Source of the DNA: JBKQVT01 sp963804825 | GTDB taxonomy: Bacteria > Planctomycetota > Planctomycetia > Pirellulales > Thermoguttaceae | NCBI GenBank assembly: GCA_963804825.1 | Contig: CAWDRV010000002.1 | Coordinates: 186,001 to 250,000 of the forward strand | DNA: 64,000 nt | Reading direction: 5' to 3' | Part shown: piece by piece, positions 34,775-43,353 of the stretch | How positions within the stretch are numbered: the first letter of the stretch is position 1 | Layout of the letters: every line of letters begins with the position of its first letter | Translations under genes and position numbers: made by a program | Notes under the pieces: generated by a model | The model's input: only the letters and a program-made list of their open reading frames with translations | Database searches by the model: none | What the model was told of the DNA's origin: nothing

Positions 34775-35893
34775 GTGAAGAAGTTGAACATTGCTGTCAT
34801 CGGCGCCGGACGCTTGGGCGGATTCCATGCCGAGAAGATCATCGGCCTGCCCCACGTCGAGCTGGTGGCGGTCGTCGATCCCGTGGCCGCCAACCGCGAC
34901 CGCGTGGCCGCCGAGTGCAACACGCAGGCCCTGGCCGACCCGTCCTCGCTGCTGGGCCACGTCGACGCCGCGGTGATCGCCGCCCCCACGAAACTTCACC
35001 ACGAACTGGCGATGGAGTTCCTGCAATCCGGCGCCCATCTGCTGGTCGAAAAGCCGCTCTCGGCCACGCTGGCCGAGGCCGACGAACTGGTCGAGACCGC
35101 ACGCCGCAATAATCGCGTCCTCCAGGTCGGCCACGTCGAGCGCTTCAATCCCGCCCTGACCGCCGTGCTGCCGCATGTCCGCGGCCCACGGTTCATCGAC
35201 GCCGTGCGGACCTCCGGCTTCACCTTTCGCTCGACCGACATCGGCGTCGTGCTGGACCTGATGATCCACGACATCGACCTGGTGCTGGCCCTGGTCGGCT
35301 CGCCGCCGGCGAAGATCGAGGCCGCCGGGCTGTCCCTGTTGGGCGGACAGGAGGACGTGGCCAACGCCCGGCTGGAGTTCGATTGCGGCTGCGTCGCCAC
35401 GCTTTCGGCCTCCCGCGTCAGCTACGAGGCGATTCGCCGCATGACGGTGTGGGGCTCGCGGGCGTATGCCGGCATCGACTTCGCCACGCGGACCACGTCG
35501 CTGGTCCGTCCCAGCGAAATGCTGCTGCGCCGTCAGTTCCACGTCGATCAACTTACGCCCGAGCAGGTCGAGTATTTCCGCGAGCACCTGGCCGAGGAGC
35601 ACCTTCCGCGCGAGCAGAAGCAATTTCCGGCGGTCGATGCCTTGGCGTTGGAATTGCAAGATTTCGTCGATGCGATTCGCACGCCGCGTCAGCCCCGCGT
35701 GACGGGCGTAGCGGGCCGCGACGCGGTCGCCGTGGCCGAGAAAATCCTCGACCGCATTCACGCCCACACCTGGACCGAGGCGGTCCAGCCGCCGGCCGAC
35801 GCATCGGCCGCGCCGCGGTCGAGCATCATTCCCCCTCCGCACTTCGATCTCTCTTCGATTGCCTCCCCACCGGCGCAGCGCGAAGCGGGGTAG
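34775..35893 (+). CDS. Gfo/Idh/MocA family oxidoreductase of the lpx cluster (GnnA-like?)
   Basis: 372 residues. The Rossmann start MKKLNIAVIGAGRLGGFHAE, then VELVAVVDPVAANRDRVAAE, APTKLHHELAMEFLQSGAHL with LVEKPLSATLAEADELV (the EKP motif), GHVERFNPALTAV and VLDLMIHDIDLVLALVG with the catalytic-type DxxxHD. Ends in a Pro-rich tail partly outside the fold. In Leptospira and Acidithiobacillus an oxidoreductase of this family next to lpxA (GnnA) makes the 3-keto sugar for UDP-GlcNAc3N, giving amide-linked lipid A. That role is an inference here since no aminotransferase partner (GnnB) is in the window. Confidence 0.85.
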   Translation: MKKLNIAVIGAGRLGGFHAEKIIGLPHVELVAVVDPVAANRDRVAAECNTQALADPSSLLGHVDAAVIAAPTKLHHELAMEFLQSGAHLLVEKPLSATLAEADELVETARRNNRVLQVGHVERFNPALTAVLPHVRGPRFIDAVRTSGFTFRSTDIGVVLDLMIHDIDLVLALVGSPPAKIEAAGLSLLGGQEDVANARLEFDCGCVATLSASRVSYEAIRRMTVWGSRAYAGIDFATRTTSLVRPSEMLLRRQFHVDQLTPEQVEYFREHLAEEHLPREQKQFPAVDALALELQDFVDAIRTPRQPRVTGVAGRDAVAVAEKILDRIHAHTWTEAVQPPADASAAPRSSIIPPPHFDLSSIASPPAQREAG

Positions 35894-35954
35894 ATCGCCT
35901 CTTCCCTGAGTGCCGCGGCTGTATCAGCCGCGCGCGCGACGGCGCCGCTTGCAG

Positions 35955-35982
35955 CACGGGCAAGATGCCCGTGGCACACGGC
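35955..35982. repeat. Solo hairpin end of the MITE-like family
   Basis: gcacgggcaagatgcccgtg plus gcacac, identical in plan to the terminal repeats at 27541-27564. It lies between the oxidoreductase and the endonuclease IV gene. Confidence 0.65.
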
Positions 35983-36027
35983 GCCGGTCCCCTGGCGTTT
36001 TTCGCAGCGGGCTGGTATCGTGCGGAC

Positions 36028-36912
36028 ATGGCCATTCTCGGCGCCCATCAGTCGATTGCCGGCGGATACGACAGGGCGGTGGAAACAGCCCACGCCCTCG
36101 GCTGCGATTGCGTCCAACTCTTCACCAAGAACAGCAACCAGTGGCGGGACAAAACCGTCACCCCGGACGAGGCGGCCAAATTCCGCGCCGCCCTGGCCCG
36201 CTCCGGCGTGACCCATCCGCTGGCCCACAATTCCTATCTCATCAATCTGGCCAGCCCCGACGCCACGCTGTGGCGAAAATCGGTCGATGCCATGGTGCAG
36301 GAGCTTTTGCGGGCCGCGGCGCTGGGCATCCCCTACGTCGTCGCCCATCCCGGCGCCTACACCAGCGGCAGCGAAGAGGCCGGGCTGCGGCGCATCGTCG
36401 AGGCCCTCGACGAGATCGACCGCCAGACCCGAACCACACCGGTCGGCTGCCTGCTGGAAACCACCGCCGGGCAAGGCACGTCGATCGGCTGGCGACTGGA
36501 GCAGCTTGCCGCCATCCTCCACGCCGCCGCCAACCCGGACCGGCTCGGCGTCTGCTTCGACACCTGCCACGTCTTCGCCGCCGGCTATCCGCTGGCGAGC
36601 CGGCGCGGCTATCGAGCGACGATGCGTGAGTTCGACCGTTTGATCGGCGTCGGGCAGATCCGCGCCTTTCATCTCAACGACAGTCTGCGTGAGCAAGGCT
36701 CGCGGATCGACCGCCACGCCCACATCGGGCACGGGCGGATCGGACTGGAGGGCTTTCGCGCCCTGCTCCAGGATCGCCGTTTCCGCCGTGTGCCCATGTA
36801 CTTGGAAACGCCCAAGGGGATGAAGGGCACGCGGAACTGGGACGTGGTCAATCTGGGCGCGCTTTGCGCGTTGGCCGAAGGGAAGAAAATGCCCGACGAG
36901 CGAGGCCGCTAA
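36028..36912 (+). CDS. nfo: Deoxyribonuclease IV (AP endonuclease)
   Basis: 294 residues, a TIM-barrel enzyme of base-excision repair that nicks 5' of abasic sites with three Zn ions. Metal-binding motifs are all present: GAHQSIAGGYDRAV, VVAHPGAYTSG, GCLLETTAGQGTSIGW, VCFDTCHVFAAGYPL, AFHLNDSLREQGSRIDRHAH, IGHGRIGLEGFRALL and PMYLETPKGMKG. The ATG at 36028 is the first in the family's usual position. Same strand as the lpx genes but separated by 134 nt. Confidence 0.93.
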   Translation: MAILGAHQSIAGGYDRAVETAHALGCDCVQLFTKNSNQWRDKTVTPDEAAKFRAALARSGVTHPLAHNSYLINLASPDATLWRKSVDAMVQELLRAAALGIPYVVAHPGAYTSGSEEAGLRRIVEALDEIDRQTRTTPVGCLLETTAGQGTSIGWRLEQLAAILHAAANPDRLGVCFDTCHVFAAGYPLASRRGYRATMREFDRLIGVGQIRAFHLNDSLREQGSRIDRHAHIGHGRIGLEGFRALLQDRRFRRVPMYLETPKGMKGTRNWDVVNLGALCALAEGKKMPDERGR

Positions 36913-37083
36913 GCAGCTTGCTTCATTTTCCGCACAATCGGTGTCATCCGTTTTCTACTCACATTGTCTCCAGAGACCCTGTTTTCTTGCCCGCGGGAGC
37001 GGTGTCCCGATCATTGACCCTTCCCGACGCGGCCGATAGACTGAATTGGCGGCGGGCGGGGGACACGGGCGGGAAAACCGACC

Positions 37084-37644
37084 ATGGATTTGGCCTATTT
37101 CAAGCGATATCGGATGGAGATCGGGCTGGCGGGGCGCGATTTCACCCCGCCCCCGGCGCCGGAGGGCTATCGGTTTTCGCCCTGGCACCCCTCGCGGCTG
37201 GAGGCCTTTGCCCAGGCGAAGTATTTGAGCTTCCGCGGCGAGATCGACGCGAACGTGTTTCCCTGCCTGGGCGATCTGGCCGGCTGCCGGCGGCTGATGT
37301 CGGAGATCAGCCGGAAGCCCGGCTTCCTGGCCGAGGCCACGTGGCTGGTCGAGCACGTGTCGGCGCAGGACGGCGCGACGGAATATTGCGGCACGATCCA
37401 GGGGATTCGCGATTCCGGCGGCATGGGCGCCATCCAGAATGTGGGCATCACGCCCGTCCATCGCAACCACGGCCTGGGCACGGCGCTGATCTATCGGGCG
37501 ATGCAAGGATTCCAGCGCGCGGGACTGTCTCGCATCTACTTGGAAGTGACGGCCGAGAACGTGGCGGCCATCCGGCTCTATCGCCGCCTCGGCTTCGTGA
37601 CGGCCAAGACCGTCTTCAAGGCCGTCGAGGCAGCCTACATGTAG
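37084..37644 (+). CDS. GNAT-family N-acetyltransferase
   Basis: 186 residues. The acetyl-CoA core is visible at IQNVGITPVHRNHGLGTALI, YRAMQGFQRAGLSRIYLEVT and AENVAAIRLYRRLGFVTAKT (motifs A and B). The N-terminal MDLAYFKRYRMEIGLAGRDF is family-specific to planctomycete members. The acceptor is unknown. A MITE-like element lies immediately downstream, before the peptidase genes. Confidence 0.85.
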   Translation: MDLAYFKRYRMEIGLAGRDFTPPPAPEGYRFSPWHPSRLEAFAQAKYLSFRGEIDANVFPCLGDLAGCRRLMSEISRKPGFLAEATWLVEHVSAQDGATEYCGTIQGIRDSGGMGAIQNVGITPVHRNHGLGTALIYRAMQGFQRAGLSRIYLEVTAENVAAIRLYRRLGFVTAKTVFKAVEAAYM

Positions 37645-37651
37645 GGTGATA

Positions 37652-37784
37652 AGTTTCTGTTGCGGAAAAACAGGGTAGGGTGGGTCGAGCGCAGCGAGAC
37701 CCACCAAAATCCGCGAAAAACTGATGGTGGGTCTCGCTGCGCTCGACCCACCCTACAAATTTCCGACCATCCGCAACAGAAACT
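37652..37784. mobile_element. MITE-like element with AGTTTCTGTTGCGG ends and TAGGGTGGGTCGAGCG arms (copy 1)
   Basis: Perfect 14-base terminal inverted repeats (37652-37665 and 37771-37784). Inside, gtagggtgggtcgagcgcag pairs with its complement around 37728-37757. 133 bp, no coding capacity. The 15 bases after its right end contain the AAGGA Shine-Dalgarno of the next gene. Confidence 0.75.
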
Positions 37785-37798
37785 CAGAAGGACCTGCC

Positions 37799-39033
37799 GT
37801 GAGCGAGCCCATCCTTTCGCACGCCTTTCCCAACGGCCTGGTGCTGGTCGCCGAGCCGATGAGGTCGCTGCAATCGGCGGCCTTCACGTTCCTGACGCCG
37901 GCCGGCTGCGTTTTCGATCCCCCGGCGCGGAGCGGTTTGAGCGGCCTCGCCTGCGAGATGATGCTCCGCGGGTCGGGCGAGCGCGACGGACGCCAGTTCA
38001 TTTTCGACTTGGACGGCCTGGGCGTCGAGCGTCACGAAGGCGTCGCCAATGCCCACGCCAGCTACAACGGCGCCACGCTGGCGGAAAATCTGCCCGCCGC
38101 GCTGGCCATCTACGCCGACCTGCTGCGGCGTCCGCACCTGCCGGAGGAACAGTTGGAGGCGTGCCGGCAAGTGGCGTTGCAGGACCTTCGGGCCGTCGAG
38201 GACGAGCCGGCGGAGAAGGTCCTCATCGAGCTGCGCCGCGGCCACTATCCGCATCCCTGGGGCCGCCCGGCCCAGGGCGAACTGGAGGCACTCGAAGCCG
38301 CGTCGTTGGACGACGTCCGCCTCTTTTTCCAGCGTCATTACATGCCCAACGGGACCATTCTGGGCGTGGCGGGACGGATCGACTGGGAACCGCTTGTGGA
38401 CCTGGTCGGCCGGTTGTTGGGCGATTGGCGGCCGCACACGCTGGTCCCCGTCCTGGAAACATCGCCGGGCCAGCGGCGCCGGCACATCCCCTACGATTCG
38501 AAGCAGACGCATATCGGCATCGCCTACGCCAGCGTCCCCTACCGGCATCCCGATTACTTCCAGGCGTGGGGCGCCGTGGGCGTGCTCAGCGGCGGCATGA
38601 GCGCCCGGTTGTTCACCGAGGTCCGCGAGAAGCGAGGTCTTTGTTACAGTGTCCATGCCTCGTGTCACACGCTTCGGGACCTTGGGGCCGTGTTCTGCTA
38701 CGCCGGCACCAGCGCCCAGCGGGCCCAGGAAACGCTCGACGTGACCCTGGGCGAGCTGCGGCGTCTTGCCGCCGGCGTCGAGGACCACGAGCTGGACCGT
38801 CTCAAGGCCCGGATCAAAAGCGCGCTCATCATGCAGCAGGAATCGAGTTCCGCGCCAGCTCGTCGCTGGCCCGCGATTGGTATCACCTCGGCCGGGCCCG
38901 CACGTTGGACGAAGTGAGCCGGCTGATCGACGCGTTGACGTGTTCGAGCATCAATGCTTATTTGGCGGGGCATCCGCCGCGGGATTTCACCGTGGTCACG
39001 CTCGGTCCCGCCGCCTTGGAGGCGCCAGAGTGA
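37799..39033 (+). CDS. M16 peptidase-like subunit lacking the HxxEH motif, one frameshift
   Basis: About 411 residues from GTG 37799. A typical M16 fold (ILSHAFPNGLVLVAEPMRSL; FFQRHYMPNGTILGVAGRID; GVLSGGMSARLFTEVREKRG, LCYSVHA). At the place of HxxEH it reads GLSGLACEMMLRGSG, so zinc ligands are gone and this is the inactive partner of the next gene. The frame breaks near 38845 and resumes as SSLARDWYHLGRARTLDEVS, ending at 39033. One base is missing. The stop overlaps the next start (GTGA), so the two subunits are translationally coupled, as in mitochondrial-type or PqqG/F-type heterodimers. Confidence 0.88.
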
Positions 39034-40291
39034 AGTTTCTCACCCACGTCCTGAAGAACGGCCTGGAAATCGTGGCCGAGTGCAACGGCGAGGCCCACTC
39101 GACGGCCTTGGGCTTCTTCGTCCGCACCGGCGCCCGCGACGAGACCGCCACGGTGGCCGGCGTCAGCCATTTCCTCGAACACATGCTCTTCAAAGGCACC
39201 CCCAGCCGCACCGCCGACCAGGTCAATCGCGAGTTCGACGAGATGGGCGCCCATTACAACGCCTTCACCGGCGAGGAGAACACGGTCTACTACGCGGCCG
39301 TGCTGCCGGAACATCAGGACCGAGCGGTCGCCCTGCTGGGCGACATCCTTCGCCCCTCGCTCCGCCAGGAAGATTTCGACACCGAGAAACAGGTGATCCT
39401 GGAAGAAATCCGGATGTACGAGGACCAGCCGCCGTTCGGGGCCGACGACAAGTGCCGGGCCGCGTTCTTCGGCGACCATCCGCTGGGCCATAGCGTCCTG
39501 GGGACCGTCGAGAGCGTCGGCGGCCTGACGGTGGCGGCGATGCGCGACTACTTCGCGCGCCGCTACGGCCCGGAAAACATCACCCTCGCCGCGGCCGGCC
39601 GGATCGACTTCGACGGCCTTGTGGCCGCCGCGGACGCGGCGTGCGGCCATTGGGACCGCGGCGATCGCGGCGATAACAGCGATAACGGCGGCCGCGGCAG
39701 CCATGGCAAAAACGCCCGCGTGGTCGAGCCGGTCCTGCCTCACCCCGGGTTCCTCACGCTCTCGAAGGCGTCGGCCACGCAGCAGTACGTGCTCCAGATC
39801 GCCCAAGGTCCCGACGCCCGCGCCATGGACCGCTATGCGGCCAAGCTCCTGGCCCTCGTGCTGGGCGACGACTCGGGCAGCCGCCTCTATTGGGAGCTGG
39901 TCGATCCGGGCCTGGCCGAGCATTGCGAACTGAGCCACCATGAATACGAAGGCGCCGGCATCTTCATCACCTTCATGAGTTGCGCCCGGAAGCGGCGGCC
40001 GAAAACCTCCGCTCGATCGCCGAGGTCTATCGCCGCGCGGCGGGCGAGTGTCTCACGTCCGCCGAACTGGAGCAGGCCAAGAGCAAGGTCCGCTCACGGT
40101 TGGTGCTTTCCAGCGAGCGGCCCCGCGGCCGCTTGTTCTCCGTCGGCAGCGACTGGATCTATCGCCGCGAGTATCGGCCGGTGGCGGAAGAACTCGACAC
40201 GATCGCCGCCGTCCCTTTGGACCAGGTGGCGGCCGTGTTGGGGGCTTATCCGCTGGAGCGAAACGCCACGATCACGATCGGGCCGGGATAA
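39030..40291 (+). CDS. M16 zinc peptidase, catalytic subunit, one frameshift
   Basis: About 421 residues from the GTG overlapping the previous stop. The zinc motif is GVSHFLEHMLFKGTPSRTAD with HxxEH, followed by YNAFTGEENTVYYAAVLPEH and the third-ligand region LEEIRMYEDQPPFGADD. A Gly/Asp/Asn-rich linker (DRGDRGDNSDNGGRG) separates the two halves. After FITFMSC the frame shifts near 39978 and continues LRSIAEVYRRAAGECLTSAE to ATITIGPG, stopping at 40291. Lacks an obvious signal peptide, so cytoplasmic processing is plausible. Confidence 0.9.
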
Positions 40292-40407
40292 TGGGTCGGG
40301 ACCATGACCCGCTTATTTCGGCTGAGGACGCGGGCCGGCGCGTTTCTTCGCAGGACCCGCTGGCCAGCACAGCGTTTCTCGGGTAAAATGGCCCCTGAAC
40401 ATCAGCC

Positions 40408-41403
40408 ATGCCAGCCAATCTTACCGCCCAATACCTGAAAGCCGAGGAGGAATACCGTCGTGCCGCGACGCTCGAAGACGAACTAAGATGCCTCCAGGTC
40501 ATGCTCCAGGAAATCCCCAAGCACAAGGGGACCGACCACCTGCAAGCCGACCTGAAATCGAAGGTCGCCAAGGTCAAGCGAGAAATCGCCTCGGAGAAGG
40601 GGGCCGCCAAAAAGAAAGGCCACGGCCTGCGGATCCCTCGCCAAGGCGCGGGCACGGTGATCCTGCTGGGCGGGCCCAACGCCGGCAAGAGCCAGCTTAT
40701 CACCAGCCTGACCCGGGCCACGCCCGAGGTCGCCCCCTATCCCTTCACCACCCAGACGCCCACGCCCGCCATGATGCCCTGGGAAGACGTGTCGGTCCAA
40801 CTGATCGACACGCCGCCGATCACGGCCGACTTCGTCGATCCGCATCTGTACGGGCTGATCCGCGCGGCCGACCTGGCGCTGTTGATGGTCGATCTGGGCA
40901 GCGACGACGGCATCGGGCAGTGCCAGGAGGTGCTCGACCGGCTGGGCGGGACCAAGACCCGACTGGCCGCGGCCTCGTTCCTGGACGAGAACGACGTGGG
41001 GCTCTCCTACACGCGGACCTTCGCCGCGCCGAACAAGATCGACCTGCCCGAGGCGGCCTCCCGGCTGCAACTCCTCCACGAACTCTGCCCGCTGGACTTC
41101 CCCGAATATGTCATCTCGGCGCAGCATGGGACCGGCCTGGAGGCCCTCCGGGCGGCCATTTACGAGGCGCTGGACGTGGTTCGCGTCTACAGCAAGGTGC
41201 CGGCCGAGAAAGAGCCCGACCGCGATCGCCCCTTCACGCTCCGCCGCGGCAGCACGTTGCTGGACATGGCCGGGCAAGTCCACAAGGATTTTCTCGCGGG
41301 ACTGAAATACGCCCGCGTTTGGGGCGAGGCCGTCCACGACGGCACGGCCGTTAAAGGCGACTACGTGCTGCACGACAAGGACGTGGTCGAACTGCACATG
41401 TGA
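40408..41403 (+). CDS. TGS-domain GTPase of the DRG/Obg superfamily
   Basis: 331 residues. A helical N-terminus (EEEYRRAATLEDELRCLQVM, LQADLKSKVAKVKREIA), then G1 GGPNAGKSQLITSLTRAT (~88-105), G3 LIDTPPI and G4-type APNKIDLPEA. The C-terminal ~60 residues (RPFTLRRGSTLLDMAGQVHK to DKDVVELHM) form a TGS domain. DRG-type proteins act in translation or ribosome biogenesis. This bacterial branch is uncharacterised. Confidence 0.87.
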   Translation: MPANLTAQYLKAEEEYRRAATLEDELRCLQVMLQEIPKHKGTDHLQADLKSKVAKVKREIASEKGAAKKKGHGLRIPRQGAGTVILLGGPNAGKSQLITSLTRATPEVAPYPFTTQTPTPAMMPWEDVSVQLIDTPPITADFVDPHLYGLIRAADLALLMVDLGSDDGIGQCQEVLDRLGGTKTRLAAASFLDENDVGLSYTRTFAAPNKIDLPEAASRLQLLHELCPLDFPEYVISAQHGTGLEALRAAIYEALDVVRVYSKVPAEKEPDRDRPFTLRRGSTLLDMAGQVHKDFLAGLKYARVWGEAVHDGTAVKGDYVLHDKDVVELHM

Positions 41404-41416
41404 CGATTATATTATT

Positions 41417-41449
41417 CCCCTCTCCCTCCGGGAGAGGGCAGGGTGAGGG
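41417..41449. repeat. CCCTCTCCC/GGGAGAGGG palindrome copy
   Basis: cccctctccctccgggagag then gg and a cagggtgaggg tail, same family as inside ileS. It lies 14 nt after the GTPase stop in the spacer before polX, where it could act as a transcript hairpin. Confidence 0.65.
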
Positions 41450-41525
41450 CGGCGCGAGCGCAGGGAAAGGGCAGGAAGAGGGGAGATACGTTGCAGGCAC
41501 GCTTTTGCGCGGGAAAAAGACCGAG

Positions 41526-43247
41526 ATGACCAACGTCGACATTGCCGCCGCGTTTGACCAGATCGCCGATCTGCTCGAGATGCAGGGCGCCAACCAGTTC
41601 CGCATCCGGGCGTATCGCAACGCGGCCCGCACCATCCGCGAATTGCCCGAAGCGTTGGCCGACATCGCGGCCGACCCGGACCGCAAACTGACCGACCTGG
41701 AGGGGATCGGCAAGGACCTGGCCGAAAAGATCACCACCCTGTTGGACACCGGCTCGCTACCGATGCTCCAGGAGCTTCTGGCCGAAATCCCGGCGAGCGT
41801 GCTCGATTTATTGCGGGTGCCGGGCCTGGGTCCGAAGCGGGCGGCCATCCTGCACCACGAACTGAAAATCGACACGCTCGACCAACTCCGCACGGCCTGC
41901 GAAACCCATCGGGTCCGCGACCTGAAAGGATTCGGCGAGAAGACCGAGACCGCCATCGTGCAAGGGTTGCAGATCGCCGGCCAGGCGACCCAACGGATGC
42001 TCTGGGCCGAGGCGGACCAGCACGCCCGGGAGATTCTGGCCTATCTTCGCGCGTGCCCGGCCGTCCGCCGGATCGAGGCCGCCGGCAGCTACCGCCGCGG
42101 CAAGGAGACCATCGGCGACTTGGATTTCCTCGTCGTTGCCGAGGACGCGGCCGCCGTGATGGACCGGCTGGCCGCCTACAGCGCCGTTGCCGAGGTGCTC
42201 GCCCGCGGCGAAACGAAGATGTCGGTCCGCCTCGGCAGCGGGCTGCAAGTGGACCTGCGCGTCGTGCCGGCCGAGTCGTTCGGGGCGGCCCTGCAATACT
42301 TCACCGGCTCGAAGGAGCACAACATCGTGCTCCGCGGCCTGGCCAAGGACCGCGGACTGAAGATCAACGAGTACGGGGTCTTTCGCGGCGAGCGGCCGAT
42401 TGCCGGGCGGACCGAGGAGGACGTGTACGCCGCGATGGATTTGCCCTGTTTTCCGCCCGAGCTGCGCGAGGCCCGCCGCGAATTCGATTGGGCCCGCGAG
42501 GGAAAATTGCCCGTGCTCGTCCAGCTCGACGACATCCGCGGCGACCTGCATGTGCACAGCACGTGGACCGACGGGCTGGCCACGATCGAGGACATGGCCG
42601 CGGCCGCCAAGGACCGCGGACTGCAATACATCGCCATCACCGATCACTCCAAGCGCGTGTCGATGGCCGGCGGACTCGACGGCGAGCGGCTCCGCCAACA
42701 GTGGGCGGAAATCGACAAGCTCAACCGCCGGCTCCGCGGAATCACGGTCCTGAAGGGCGTCGAGGTCGATATCCTCGAACGCGACGGACTGGACCTCGAC
42801 GACGACGTGCTGGCCGAGGCCGATTGGGTCGTGGCCAGCGTCCATTACGGCCAGAACCAGCCCCGGGAGCAGATCACCCGCCGCATCGTCGAGGCCCTGG
42901 AAAATCCCCATGTCTCGGCCCTCGGGCATCCGACCGGCCGGATGCTCAACAAGCGGCGGCCCTACGAGATCGACATGGACGCCGTGATGAAGGCCGCCCG
43001 GGAGCATGGCAAGATGCTGGAGCTGAACGCCCATCCCGTGCGGCTGGACTTGGACGACGTGGCCTGCGCCGCGGCGAAGAGCCACGGGATTCCCGTGGTG
43101 ATTTCCACCGATGCGCATAGTGTCGAGGGGCTCTCTGCCATGCGTTACGGGGTGATTCAGGCCCGTCGCGGCGGCCTGACCAGGCAGGACGTGGCCAACA
43201 CGCGTTCTTCGGCGCAAGTGAAAAAGCTGCTGGGGAAGAAGAAGTGA
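41526..43247 (+). CDS. polX: Family X DNA polymerase/3'-5' exonuclease with PHP domain
   Basis: 573 residues from ATG 41526 (MTNVDIAAAFDQIADLLEMQ). The N-terminal 8-kDa and HhH regions (LEGIGKDLAEKITTLLDTGS, VPGLGPKRAAILHHEL) are followed by the catalytic palm GSYRRGKETIGDLDFLVVAE with the DxD pair, and LQVDLRVVPAE carrying the third Asp. C-terminal PHP phosphoesterase: RGDLHVHSTWTDGLATIEDM, YIAITDHSK, GVEVDIL, SVHYGQ and VISTDAHSVEGLSAM, with metal ligands intact. A bacterial repair polymerase of the B. subtilis PolX type. Complete. Confidence 0.94.
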   Translation: MTNVDIAAAFDQIADLLEMQGANQFRIRAYRNAARTIRELPEALADIAADPDRKLTDLEGIGKDLAEKITTLLDTGSLPMLQELLAEIPASVLDLLRVPGLGPKRAAILHHELKIDTLDQLRTACETHRVRDLKGFGEKTETAIVQGLQIAGQATQRMLWAEADQHAREILAYLRACPAVRRIEAAGSYRRGKETIGDLDFLVVAEDAAAVMDRLAAYSAVAEVLARGETKMSVRLGSGLQVDLRVVPAESFGAALQYFTGSKEHNIVLRGLAKDRGLKINEYGVFRGERPIAGRTEEDVYAAMDLPCFPPELREARREFDWAREGKLPVLVQLDDIRGDLHVHSTWTDGLATIEDMAAAAKDRGLQYIAITDHSKRVSMAGGLDGERLRQQWAEIDKLNRRLRGITVLKGVEVDILERDGLDLDDDVLAEADWVVASVHYGQNQPREQITRRIVEALENPHVSALGHPTGRMLNKRRPYEIDMDAVMKAAREHGKMLELNAHPVRLDLDDVACAAAKSHGIPVVISTDAHSVEGLSAMRYGVIQARRGGLTRQDVANTRSSAQVKKLLGKKK

Positions 43248-43353
43248 CGACATGCGGCCGGAAGGGGGGATTCTCCGACGGCCTCCTGGCAGATATACTA
43301 TAATCACTTTGGCAATCGGCCCCACTGCACCCCTTGAACCCGTGAGGTGAAAG

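Noticed and set aside
35383..36027. Long N-terminal extension of the endonuclease IV gene
   Set aside because: The extension lies antiphase over the Gfo/Idh/MocA gene and a repeat. The family start is at 36028.
41400..41525. Upstream start of polX including a GRGQGEGG stretch
   Set aside because: This part is translated from the CCCTCTCCC palindrome, and the conserved PolX N-terminus begins at 41526.
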